Below are positions 52,726-61,054 of a stretch of 64,000 nucleotides of DNA, in pieces. This DNA is from Leptospira stimsonii. GTDB lineage: Bacteria; Spirochaetota; Leptospiria; Leptospirales; Leptospiraceae. The translations under genes were made by a program, and so were the position numbers. Positions within the stretch are counted from its first letter, which is position 1; every line of letters begins with the position of its first letter. The notes beneath the pieces were generated by a model that was not told the DNA's origin, did not search any database, and saw only the letters and a program-made list of their open reading frames with translations. The stretch spans positions 310,001 to 374,000 of the forward strand of contig NZ_QHCT01000001.1 of the NCBI RefSeq assembly GCF_003545885.1, read 5' to 3'.

Positions 52726-54111
52726 TCAAGTGGAAACCAGATCCATCAACATTCCGTATTTCGGTCTTAATGTGACTAAAGGTTCCATTTCTACTTTATG
52801 TCCAGGAACGGGCTTCAGATCAAATCTTCTCGCGATCATACTTAGGATAAGAATCCCTTCGGTCATCGCAAAGACGTTTCCGATACAAATCCTCGGACCG
52901 CCGCCAAACGGGATGTACGCGTATTTCGGGCGATCTTTCGAGTTTTCCTCCGAGAAACGTTCCGGCCAGAACGTTTCTGGTTCTTTCCAAAAACGAGGAT
53001 CTCTGTGAATCGTATAGATACATATGGAAACGTTCGTTCCCGGAGGAACCTTGTATCCTCCGACCTCGTCCCAACCCAATGCGGATCGTTCGACTGTCCA
53101 GGCCGGCGGAAAAAGGCGCATCGATTCTTCCAAAACCATTCTTGAATAAGTCAGAGATCCGACGTCTTCTAAGGATGGAATCTTCTCTCCCAAAACATTC
53201 TTCGCTTCCTCTTTGAGTTTGGAAAAAACTTCCGGATGATTTGATAAAAGATGAAATGCCCAAGTCAATGCGTTCGCAGTCGTTTCATGTCCGGCGAGAA
53301 GAAGAGTAATCGCTTCGTCTCGAACCTGTTCGACGCTCATCTTTTCGCCGGTTTCTTCGTCCTGGATTTCCAAAAGCATACTAATCAAATCATTCGATGG
53401 ATTTTTTCTTCTTTGATCGATCAGTTCGTAGATGACTTCGTTCATCGATTCGATCGACTTTCTGAGTCTTAGATTTCCGGGGAGAGGCCAATGAACCGGC
53501 GGAGGAAAGACCATTGTCAAACGTTTGGTTACTTCCTGCATCGCGATTTCGACATTCTTCGCAATGATTTCGGAATATTCCTTCACATCGGATCGAAACA
53601 AGGTCTTGCCCACGATCGCAAAGGTGAGTCTCATCATCTCTTCCGAAAGATCCACCCTGAGAGTTCCGTTTTTTTGTCTGGATTCCCATTCTTGAAAAAT
53701 ATTCTGAGTTTCCCCCGCCATGATCTGAGTAAATTCTGATATTCTCTGACGATGAAACGCGGGTTGAATGAGCCTTCTCTGTTTCTTCCAGAAGTCTCCT
53801 TCCGAAGTGAGAAGTCCCTTTCCTAAAATTCTTTTAAGTTCGATGTAAAAGACGCTCTTATGGTAGTTGGCGCTATTTTCCTGAAGAACGTGACGGATGT
53901 CTTCCGGGCTCTGAATCATAAAGATTCTCGTTTTACGGATTCCGAATAAAACGACGTCCCCGTGTTTCTTTCGCATGTCTTGGAAGAATCCGATGATGTC
54001 TCTACGCATTCGATACAAATGACGAAGCGCGAAGAGGCCGTAGGAACCGGGAGGAGATTTGATTTTTCGTAAGTCTTTTTTCGGGGAAAGACTGGAGTTT
54101 AAAGAAAACAT
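52726..54111 (-). CDS. Cytochrome P450
   Basis: About 461 aa from ATG 54111, which has GGAG six bases upstream; the frame extends to 54174 without a ribosome site. P450 motifs: I-helix AGHETTANALTWAFHLL (oxygen-binding Thr), K-helix ESMRLFPPAW (ExxR), the FWPERFSEEN meander, and the heme-thiolate loop FGGGPRICIGNVFA. Soluble, not membrane-anchored. The substrate is unknown. The sequence style recalls the fatty-acid hydroxylase group, but no redox partner is next to it. Confidence 0.94.
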   Translation of the reverse strand: MFSLNSSLSPKKDLRKIKSPPGSYGLFALRHLYRMRRDIIGFFQDMRKKHGDVVLFGIRKTRIFMIQSPEDIRHVLQENSANYHKSVFYIELKRILGKGLLTSEGDFWKKQRRLIQPAFHRQRISEFTQIMAGETQNIFQEWESRQKNGTLRVDLSEEMMRLTFAIVGKTLFRSDVKEYSEIIAKNVEIAMQEVTKRLTMVFPPPVHWPLPGNLRLRKSIESMNEVIYELIDQRRKNPSNDLISMLLEIQDEETGEKMSVEQVRDEAITLLLAGHETTANALTWAFHLLSNHPEVFSKLKEEAKNVLGEKIPSLEDVGSLTYSRMVLEESMRLFPPAWTVERSALGWDEVGGYKVPPGTNVSICIYTIHRDPRFWKEPETFWPERFSEENSKDRPKYAYIPFGGGPRICIGNVFAMTEGILILSMIARRFDLKPVPGHKVEMEPLVTLRPKYGMLMDLVST

Positions 54112-54278
54112 TGGATTCTCCAAGTTTGATTTTATTTCCGGATCGAGCCGGACTCCAGCCGAGACACTTATCATATTAGAATTCTATAATTCTAATATTG
54201 CATTCGATTTTTATTTCTAAAGGGAATCGGAATTCCTAAAATCATTCCATCACGATTCACTTTCGGTAAAGACAGTGA

Positions 54279-54317
54279 AGAATACGAACAAAATCACCTG
54301 AACTTCGTTCGTATTCT
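54279..54317. repeat. 11-bp inverted repeat between P450 and the ECF module
   Basis: AGAATACGAAC at 54279-54289 is perfectly complementary to GTTCGTATTCT at 54307-54317, with a 17-base loop. A second inverted pair (TTCACT/AGTGAA) overlaps it on the left. It lies 15 bases after the end of the ECF module. There is no T-run. It may be a factor-assisted terminator or an operator of the P450 gene. Confidence 0.4.
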
Positions 54318-54331
54318 CTTACTTCAAAGAA

Positions 54332-54691
54332 TTATCTTCGATCTAAGGAAGCCTCGATCAAAGTATCCACATCCAAAGAAACGGGCATCGTATTGGATTC
54401 TTCTTCATTGAAGAATGTGCTTTTTGCCTTGGATTCCGCTTCTGCGGTCGTTCCGTAAATTTGCTCTTGAACCCAAGAATGAAGTTCGTTGCGAGCAATG
54501 CTGTTTTCATTCGTTTCAAAAAACGCGAACCATACGATGGAACTCGAAAAAAACGCGGATAAAAATGTGACCAACGCCAATTGGATCATCTTCCACCTGC
54601 GTTTTTTATAAACTCCATCACAAATTTTAGAACTCCAAACCTTACTACAAAGTCTGTCTGAAATTTCTTTTTCGAATCCGTTCGATTTCAT
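54332..54691 (-). CDS. Single-pass membrane protein, possible anti-sigma (CnrY-like position)
   Basis: 119 aa. About 35 soluble residues, then one membrane helix (MIQLALVTFLSAFFSSSIVWFAFF) and about 60 residues on the outer side. The short cytoplasmic N-terminus with basic and Cys residues (SDRLCSKVWSSKICDGVY) could contact the sigma factor as in CnrY-type anti-sigmas. No known anti-sigma domain is recognisable. It follows the sigma gene by 19 bp on the same strand. Confidence 0.65.
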   Translation of the reverse strand: MKSNGFEKEISDRLCSKVWSSKICDGVYKKRRWKMIQLALVTFLSAFFSSSIVWFAFFETNENSIARNELHSWVQEQIYGTTAEAESKAKSTFFNEEESNTMPVSLDVDTLIEASLDRR

Positions 54692-54710
54692 GCCTTGTTT
54701 ATCCTATCTC

Positions 54711-55220
54711 TCACTTATCAACGAATATTTTCTTTAACATCTGTTTTCCTCGAAAGGCTCGGGACTTTACCGTTCCTTCGGGAATACTGAGTTTCTCCGC
54801 AATCTGTTGTTCTTTGTATCCTTCTCCAACGAGACTCAACACGGACTTATATTTCCATGGTAGCATGGCGAGAAGATCTTTCAATTCAAAATCGGTAAAG
54901 CTTGCGGAAGCGGCTTCCTTCTCTTGAATAGAATGATCTTGGATCACCTTCTCCTTCAGCCTGCTCGCAAGGGCCGTTTGTCTGGAACGTTTTTGGTTCA
55001 TTCTCAGAGATTCGTTTCTTGCGATCGTATAAAGCCAAGTGCTCACCGCGGAATCTCCGCGAAACTTGTTTGCGGAAAGACTTTTGTAAGCTCGGAAATA
55101 CGTTTCCTGCACTACGTCGTCGATCGAGTCGTGAAATTCTTCAAATAAGTTTTTCTTAATCGCGGACAAGACGATATGTTTTGTCGAATCGATTAGCTCG
55201 GTAAATTCTTTCTGATCCAT
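54711..55220 (-). CDS. ECF-family RNA polymerase sigma factor
   Basis: 169 aa. Region 2: SIDDVVQETYFRAYKSLS, KFRGDSAVSTWLYTIARNESLRM. Region 4: LLAMLPWKYKSVLSLVGEGYKEQQIAEKLSIPEGTVKSRAFRGKQML. GAGGT lies close to the ATG at 55220, and the previous gene ends 7 bp before. It differs strongly from the ECF factor at 31174. The genes around it suggest it reads a periplasmic signal. Confidence 0.92.
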   Translation of the reverse strand: MDQKEFTELIDSTKHIVLSAIKKNLFEEFHDSIDDVVQETYFRAYKSLSANKFRGDSAVSTWLYTIARNESLRMNQKRSRQTALASRLKEKVIQDHSIQEKEAASASFTDFELKDLLAMLPWKYKSVLSLVGEGYKEQQIAEKLSIPEGTVKSRAFRGKQMLKKIFVDK

Positions 55221-55227
55221 GGATACC

Positions 55228-55782
55228 TCAGTGTAGGATTCCCTGTATTGGTAGTATAATTCTTTCCGGAGAAAAAAGATTCACTGGGAATCCGTTTTCT
55301 TGGCGTGTAGAAGGCTCTTTGATTTTGGACTTTTGGTCCTGCGTTAATATTTTTTCTATAGCGAGGCGATGAGAAATCTGATTGATACGGATTTCGGTCG
55401 TATATCTTCCGATTTCAATCAAGAGTTTTCGAATTTTCGTCAAGTCAACGTTAGGCTCCATCAAAAGCCCTTCGAGTTCGATCTCTATCGGAGAGATTTT
55501 TTGGAGCCAACGAAAATGCGCTTGTTTGTGTTTTTCATTGATTCTTGAAATCTCATCCAATTGTTGTTCCGAAAGAGCAAATCGTTCCCGAACCGTATCC
55601 ACATTTCCGAACACAAGTCCGAAACTCCTCAGCTGGCGAATCGGTGCCAATTGACGAACCGGCGCGGAAGTATTGGAATCCGTACCGGAGCGGAGCCCCA
55701 TCAGTTCTTGGGAAAAAATAACCGCCGGCGCAAGAAAGCAACCGGCGACGGTCATTCTGACAATTGAATTCAGGAGATTCAT
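55228..55782 (-). CDS. Spy/CpxP/CnrX-like periplasmic sensor or chaperone
   Basis: About 184 aa from ATG 55782 (or TTG 55797). Signal peptide with MTVAGCFLAPAVIFSQ. The mature part is helical and shows two LTxxQ-like elements, FALSEQQLDEISRINEKHKQAHF and EKILTQDQKSKI, typical of the Spy/CpxP/heavy-metal-resistance fold, which also includes CnrX. It lies directly upstream of the sigma gene and probably signals to it or is controlled by it. The metal-binding residues of CnrX cannot be assigned. Confidence 0.72.
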   Translation of the reverse strand: MNLLNSIVRMTVAGCFLAPAVIFSQELMGLRSGTDSNTSAPVRQLAPIRQLRSFGLVFGNVDTVRERFALSEQQLDEISRINEKHKQAHFRWLQKISPIEIELEGLLMEPNVDLTKIRKLLIEIGRYTTEIRINQISHRLAIEKILTQDQKSKIKEPSTRQENGFPVNLFSPERIILPIQGILH

Positions 55783-55948
55783 GAGGTATTTGCTCAAAAT
55801 ATAAGACCCGTAGCCTAAAGGTTTGTTTCCTGTTTCGAAAATTTTTACCGGATCCTTCCGGCTGAAAACAAAAAAAGGGTTTTTCTCTTTGAATTTGGCT
55901 TGTAAGGCCCTAAAAAAACAATCCTGATTTTCACGGAATTGTCCAATT

Positions 55949-56641
55949 GTGTTTCGCTTAAAATTCTATAAAAAACCTACATTTTACGTTTGGACCGGAT
56001 TCATTCTGTTCCTTCTCGTAGCCGCTCCGATCGCGATCGATTTCAGTTTTGAAGAATCGTATCTTCATACCGAACGATTCCAAAACCACAGATCCGCCAG
56101 ACCGGCCACCGTTGCTGTCGTTCCGGGAGCGTCGGTTTACAAAAACGAACCTTCGCCGGTTTTGAAAGATCGATTGGATTGCGCTTTAGAATTGTATCAT
56201 CAAGGAAAGGTGCGTAAGATTCTTCTCTCCGGCGACAACGGTTCGATTTATTATAACGAAGTAAAGCCGATGCTCCTCTACATTCTTAAAAACGAAGTGA
56301 ACGAAAGGGACATATTCGTGGATCACGCCGGCTTTCGAACGTTAGACACCTTGGTTCGTGCAAAAGAAATTTTTCAAGTTAAGGATTTGATTTTCGTGAG
56401 TCAGAGAGTTTATCAACCGAGGGCCGCATTCCTTGCGAATAAGATCGGTCTGAAGTTCCAAGCGTTCGAAGCCGACAGAAGAATTTACACGAGCGGACCG
56501 TTCAGTCGTATTCGAGAATTTTTCGCGCGGACGCTTGCATGGGTGGATATGAATCTATTCAAAACAAATCCGAAGTATTTGGGAGATCCGTTTCCGATCG
56601 AAGGGAGCGGGATAAAGACCTGGAAAGGATCCGTGCTCTAA
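55949..56641 (+). CDS. SanA/YdcF-type DUF218 membrane protein
   Basis: 230 aa from a GTG start. One N-terminal membrane helix (FYVWTGFILFLLVAAPIAIDF), then the DUF218 domain: VAVVPGASVYKNEPSPVLKDRLDCALELY, KILLSGDNG, DIFVDHAGFRTLDTLVRAKEIF and LIFVSQRVYQPRAAFLA. SanA affects envelope permeability to vancomycin in E. coli. DUF218 proteins are thought to act on lipid-linked or wall precursors. It stands alone, diverging from the ECF module. Confidence 0.87.
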   Translation: MFRLKFYKKPTFYVWTGFILFLLVAAPIAIDFSFEESYLHTERFQNHRSARPATVAVVPGASVYKNEPSPVLKDRLDCALELYHQGKVRKILLSGDNGSIYYNEVKPMLLYILKNEVNERDIFVDHAGFRTLDTLVRAKEIFQVKDLIFVSQRVYQPRAAFLANKIGLKFQAFEADRRIYTSGPFSRIREFFARTLAWVDMNLFKTNPKYLGDPFPIEGSGIKTWKGSVL

Positions 56642-56897
56642 ATTCTTTTTGCATTATTCTATCGATCCGAAATTTTTAAGTAAATTCTTCTTTCGCCATC
56701 GCTTCCAAAAAGAAAAAGATCGACCTTGATTTTCCTCGAAAGGTGCGAAAGGAATTCAGACGCAAGAACAAGAACAAATTTTGATTTTGAAATCCGATTC
56801 TCGACGGGAATTCGGAAAACAACGTTTGAACTCGCAAGACATCCGTTACGTTATGCGAAACGGATTTGATTCCATAATTTTAGATGTCAGAAAAATT

Positions 56898-57863
56898 TCA
56901 GAATTCCTTAACTTGCGTTCCGACCCAGTGATAAACATCGCGAATCGTATCCGCTAATCCGAACTCGGGAACCCAGCCTAACTTCTTAAGTTTAAAATTG
57001 TCACCGGACAATCGCCTCATCTCTGCGGCTCGGAATCGAGAAGGATCCACTTCCACCGGAATTTGTTTTCCGGAAGTCGCAATGATCTGATCCAGAATTT
57101 CCCGAATTATAATTTCTTTTCCGGAACAGATATTGTAAATCTCGCCCGGTTCTCCTTTTTCGCAAAGAACACGGTAAGCGCGTACGACATCCCGAACGTC
57201 CAAAAAATCGCGTGTGGAAGTCAGATCGCCGACCAGAATCTTTCTTTCACCTTCAGTTTGTTTGGCGGATTTCCAGACTTGCGCGCAAAAATTCGGAATC
57301 ACAAAGTTCAAACTCTGTTTTGGCCCGGTGTGATTGAAGGGTCTGGCGATCACGACTTCGATTTCCGGAATCCAACGATGATACTGAAGGCAATAAATTT
57401 CTGCACAAGATTTGGAAGAAGAATATGGATTCAACGGTGCGGGAATCACAGACTCCGAAACCGGGAGATCCGACTCGGAAACGTTACCGTAAATGTCGGA
57501 TGAGGAGATATAGACGAAGCGAACTTTCTTTTTTAGTCCTCGCAGAGCTTCTAAAATATTCATAGTCCCGTGAACGTTGATCTCCAACGTTTCACCCGGG
57601 TCTTCGATTGCACGAGGTACAAAGGGTTGTGCGGCCAAATGAAAGACTGCATCAGGAGAAAAATCTTGAATGATTTTTCGAACCTGATCTCCGTTTCGAA
57701 TATCGCAAATTGTAGAACGATATGTTTTAGGAAGCTCAGGATCGTCCTCTAAATTCGGTCCGGGAAGAATTCCGATCCCTAAAAATTCGGAATAAGAATC
57801 CTTAAGCTCCTTTAGCAGGTAAACACCTACAAACCCAGCGGCTCCTGTAATAAGGCATTTCAT
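56898..57863 (-). CDS. NAD-dependent sugar epimerase/reductase (GDP-mannose dehydratase/Rmd-like)
   Basis: 321 aa from ATG 57863; the longer frame covers the divergent promoter. Extended-SDR motifs: CLITGAAGFVGVYLLKEL (NAD loop), FHLAAQPFVPRA, the Ser in YISSSDIYG and the YxxxK in NPYSSSKSCAE, then ARPFNHTGPKQ. The HTGP region and the DVRDVVRAY segment favour GDP-4-keto-6-deoxymannose reductase (Rmd) or GDP-mannose dehydratase relatives. The sugar product would feed the glycosyltransferases encoded divergently. Confidence 0.87.
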   Translation of the reverse strand: MKCLITGAAGFVGVYLLKELKDSYSEFLGIGILPGPNLEDDPELPKTYRSTICDIRNGDQVRKIIQDFSPDAVFHLAAQPFVPRAIEDPGETLEINVHGTMNILEALRGLKKKVRFVYISSSDIYGNVSESDLPVSESVIPAPLNPYSSSKSCAEIYCLQYHRWIPEIEVVIARPFNHTGPKQSLNFVIPNFCAQVWKSAKQTEGERKILVGDLTSTRDFLDVRDVVRAYRVLCEKGEPGEIYNICSGKEIIIREILDQIIATSGKQIPVEVDPSRFRAAEMRRLSGDNFKLKKLGWVPEFGLADTIRDVYHWVGTQVKEF

Positions 57864-57874
57864 AGAATTCTTGA

Positions 57875-57933
<59 letters not shown>

Positions 57934-57948
57934 CTCTCCCTTTGCCGC

Positions 57949-58953
57949 ATGGAAGATAAATTTCAGGAACTATTCGAAATCAGAGATTCCCGGATCAATG
58001 TCCGGGAAATTATGGAAGAAATAGAATCCAAACTAAAAAAGAATCCTTCCACAAAAGAAGAAATCGAGAAACTCGCTCATTGGAAGTTCTCTCCTCCGAG
58101 TCCGGAAGGTTATAGAGATTTCGATCCTGCTGAAATCGCACATCTTTTTGAAAAAGGAATTGCGGCTCCTAAATTCTCCAATCCAAAACTTTGGTTTGTG
58201 CGAGGACCTTTGAAATGGTTGTTGATCCGATTCGCGGAATTCTATTCTTTCCTTGATAAAAAACTTTCGGAGAACAGAACGCGCGCATTCTACAGCGTGT
58301 TACATGAATTGATCCTGATCCGTTCTGAAAATCAAAATCTCAAACGAAAAATGGAATCCTTCTATTCCGAATTCTTAGAATGGAATCAAGCCATCGGGAA
58401 GGAAGTGCGACCAGAATTTCTTTGGGCAAATGAAAATCTTTATTCGGAGGATACGATCGAGGAAAGCGAAACGTTTTTGCTGGAGTCCATCGATCCTTCG
58501 GAAAACGTTTTGGTTCTTTCTCCCGGTTGGGGAAAGGTTCTAAAACAACTTTTAAAGTTAGGAGTACAGTTCGATTCCGTAACTTGGAATCGGTCCTGCG
58601 AAGAATTCATTCGGACTTCGATCACAGCGAAAATCGATCTGGAAGAACCCGGTTCTATTCCGAAAAATTGTTCCCAATATTCTAAAATTATAATATCTGA
58701 AAATCTTTCCATTCATCCTCATTGGTTGATCGAAAAAGCGCTTCGCTCTTTGAGTCGGATGGTTGCGTCCGGAACGGAAATTCGGTTTCGATTCTCCAAT
58801 GAAAACTCGAACTACCCTTCTCCTTTTTTGCCTTTGCGGCTAACAAAAATTCAGGAACCGTTGATTCGAGACTATTTAAAACAATTAGGTTTTCGAAATA
58901 TAATAGAAAAAAAATCGGAAGACGGATTCACAATTCTATCGTTTAGAAAATGA
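57949..58953 (+). CDS. Degenerate methyltransferase-like protein of the glycan locus
   Basis: 334 aa, soluble. The first 150 residues are helical (coiled tendency near SENQNLKRKMESFYSEFLEWNQ). The second half has a Rossmann-like pattern with VLVLSPGWGKVLKQLLKLGVQFDSVTWN and IIISENLSIHPHWLIEKALRSLS, like a SAM methyltransferase that has lost its acidic SAM-binding loop. It shares a run of 4-bp overlaps with three glycosyltransferase genes. A role in surface-glycan synthesis is inferred. Confidence 0.65.
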   Translation: MEDKFQELFEIRDSRINVREIMEEIESKLKKNPSTKEEIEKLAHWKFSPPSPEGYRDFDPAEIAHLFEKGIAAPKFSNPKLWFVRGPLKWLLIRFAEFYSFLDKKLSENRTRAFYSVLHELILIRSENQNLKRKMESFYSEFLEWNQAIGKEVRPEFLWANENLYSEDTIEESETFLLESIDPSENVLVLSPGWGKVLKQLLKLGVQFDSVTWNRSCEEFIRTSITAKIDLEEPGSIPKNCSQYSKIIISENLSIHPHWLIEKALRSLSRMVASGTEIRFRFSNENSNYPSPFLPLRLTKIQEPLIRDYLKQLGFRNIIEKKSEDGFTILSFRK

Positions 58954-60008
58954 AAGTCTATCAGCACGTTACAGAGTTCCGGGACGGAGACGGAATCGGA
59001 AACGATATCAAAGGAATCTCCGGCGTGTTGCAAACATTAGGAATTTCGAATTCGATTCTCTGTCTTAAAAATTTTTCCAAAGAAAACTTCGACGTTCAAG
59101 CTCATCCGGTCGTAAGTGAATTCAAAAAAGAAGACGTCCATATTCTGAATTACGGCGGATGCGGTTATCCTCTGGACTGGTTTCGCGATCTCCCGGGAAA
59201 AAAAATCATCCGATACCAGAGTTTTACACCGGCCATCTATTTTAAGAATTTTGTAAGTTCTGAAATTTACAACACGCTTCAATTGGAAGAAAAACGTTCT
59301 CTTTTGGAATTGTATTCTCTAAAAAACGAAACCGATTTGTTCTTACCTTCTTCCGAATTCAATGCTGAATTCCTAAAATCACTCGACATCGAAAATCAAA
59401 TCGTTCTGCCGATCGTAAGAAAATACAAAATTCGAGAAGGAGTTCCAAAATACAAAAGGGAATTCACGATCGGTTTTATCGGAAGAATTTCTCCGAACAA
59501 AAAAATTGAGGATCTCCTAGAGCTCCTTCCTTCAATTCTTAAATTTAGACAAAACATCCAACTATTGATTTGCGGTAATGTTTCTCCCGTTTTCGAAGAA
59601 TATTATATTTTCCTTAAGAAGCTCGTTTTACAGAAACGCCTCATGGGGCACGTTCAAATAAGACTGAATGCAAACGACGTTGAAATGCAATCGTTCCTCA
59701 ATTCGATGGATCTTTACGTTTGTATGAGCGAACACGAAGGATTTAATATTCCCGTTTTGGAAGCGTTCGGTGCGGGAATTCCCGTCATTTCCTATTTTGC
59801 AGGTGCGACGCCTGAGACGATGAAAAACGGAGGAATTCTTTTTAAAAACAAGTCTTCCGAATCCCTAATTCTTCTGGCCGCCTTGATAGACAACCTCATC
59901 GAAAGAAGAAATCTTAGAGAACAGATTTCTCAAAAAGAAAAAGAAGTCATCGAAGAATACAATCGTTTTCCTTTTGAGAATTTGTTTAAAGAGCGGATAT
60001 TGTCATGA
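58950..60008 (+). CDS. GT4-family glycosyltransferase
   Basis: 352 aa, retaining GT-B glycosyltransferase. The N-terminus is DGDGIGNDIKGISGVLQTLG. C-terminal GT4 features: FTIGFIGRISPNKKIEDLLELLP (donor-binding) and the E-x7-E motif in SEHEGFNIPVLEAFGAGIPVI with GATPE after it. Sugar donor and acceptor unknown. ATG overlaps the previous and next genes by 4 bp (ATGA). Its closest relative in the window is the next gene. Confidence 0.9.
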   Translation: MKVYQHVTEFRDGDGIGNDIKGISGVLQTLGISNSILCLKNFSKENFDVQAHPVVSEFKKEDVHILNYGGCGYPLDWFRDLPGKKIIRYQSFTPAIYFKNFVSSEIYNTLQLEEKRSLLELYSLKNETDLFLPSSEFNAEFLKSLDIENQIVLPIVRKYKIREGVPKYKREFTIGFIGRISPNKKIEDLLELLPSILKFRQNIQLLICGNVSPVFEEYYIFLKKLVLQKRLMGHVQIRLNANDVEMQSFLNSMDLYVCMSEHEGFNIPVLEAFGAGIPVISYFAGATPETMKNGGILFKNKSSESLILLAALIDNLIERRNLREQISQKEKEVIEEYNRFPFENLFKERILS

Positions 60009-61054
60009 AAGCAGTTCAACAATTTTCCGCCGGTTTTAATCCGGGTGACGCGATCAGCAATGAAATGTTGGAAATTCGAAACTACTTAAGGGAATTGGAA
60101 TATAAAGGAGATATCTATTCCGAAAACATCGGTGCTTCCAGACTTCCTTTTGTGAAAAAATATAAGACTTACAACAAATCGTCCAAGGATATTTTATTCT
60201 ATCATCATTCCATTCACTCCGGAATCTTCGATTTTCTAAGAAGTTTTCGGTCTCCCAGAATTCTAATCTATCATAACGTAACACCGCATCATTTTTTTGA
60301 ATCATACGATCTCAAGATGAGCTACCTTTTGAAAAAGGGAAGAGAAGAACTAAAGGAAATGAAGGATCGTTTCGATCTCGTTTTCGCGGTTTCTAAGTTC
60401 AATCAAGCGGAATTAGAGACGTTGGGTTTTCGCAACGTGGAGATTCTTCCGATCACTTACCAACTTTCGCAGTCGATTTTAAAAACGGAAAAGGCCGTTT
60501 CTCCCATCAAAAAAATTCTTTTTGTTGGGCGGATAACACCGAACAAAAGGCAAGACGATCTTTTGCGTCTTGCTTATGCTTACAAAACTTTATATTCGGA
60601 TCAGTTTCAATTCTACCTCGCTGGATTTAGTTCCAAAGAATTGTTCCTTTATCGGGAAGAATTGGAGAGGATGTTGGACTTTTATAATTTAAGAAAGAAC
60701 GTCTTGATCACAGGATTTCTTTCGGATAACGAATTGAATCATCTCTACCAAGAAGCGGACGCTTTTGTTTCCATGAGCGAGCACGAAGGATTTTGTGTTC
60801 CTTTGATTGAAGCGATGGTTCATAAAATTCCAATTCTTGCATATGCCGGCGGCGCCGTTCCGGAAACGCTGAACGGTGCGGGAATTCTTTTTAAAGAAAA
60901 AAAATTTCCAGATCTGGCAGTTTTGCTCCATAAAATTTTGACTGACGTTGATTTTAAGAATCAAATTTTAAACCGACAAAATCTGCGTTTGGAAGAATTT
61001 AAGAATTTAGAATCAAAATCCGTTCTGAGGAAGGCGATTGAAAACCTCTCTTAA
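60005..61054 (+). CDS. GT4-family glycosyltransferase
   Basis: 349 aa. N-terminus FSAGFNPGDAISNEMLEIRNYL resembles the preceding gene (GDGIGNDI), so the two are probably duplicates with separate linkages. GT4 motifs: KKILFVGRITPNKRQDDLLRLAYAY, then SEHEGFCVPLIEAMVHKIPILAYAGGAVPET with the catalytic E-x7-E. Overlaps the next gene by 17 bp. Confidence 0.9.
   Translation: MKAVQQFSAGFNPGDAISNEMLEIRNYLRELEYKGDIYSENIGASRLPFVKKYKTYNKSSKDILFYHHSIHSGIFDFLRSFRSPRILIYHNVTPHHFFESYDLKMSYLLKKGREELKEMKDRFDLVFAVSKFNQAELETLGFRNVEILPITYQLSQSILKTEKAVSPIKKILFVGRITPNKRQDDLLRLAYAYKTLYSDQFQFYLAGFSSKELFLYREELERMLDFYNLRKNVLITGFLSDNELNHLYQEADAFVSMSEHEGFCVPLIEAMVHKIPILAYAGGAVPETLNGAGILFKEKKFPDLAVLLHKILTDVDFKNQILNRQNLRLEEFKNLESKSVLRKAIENLS

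Noticed and set aside
56642..56897. Possible gene remnant after the SanA-like gene
   Set aside because: No frame is open for more than a few dozen codons and no motif survives. A weak inverted repeat near 56840 has no T-run.
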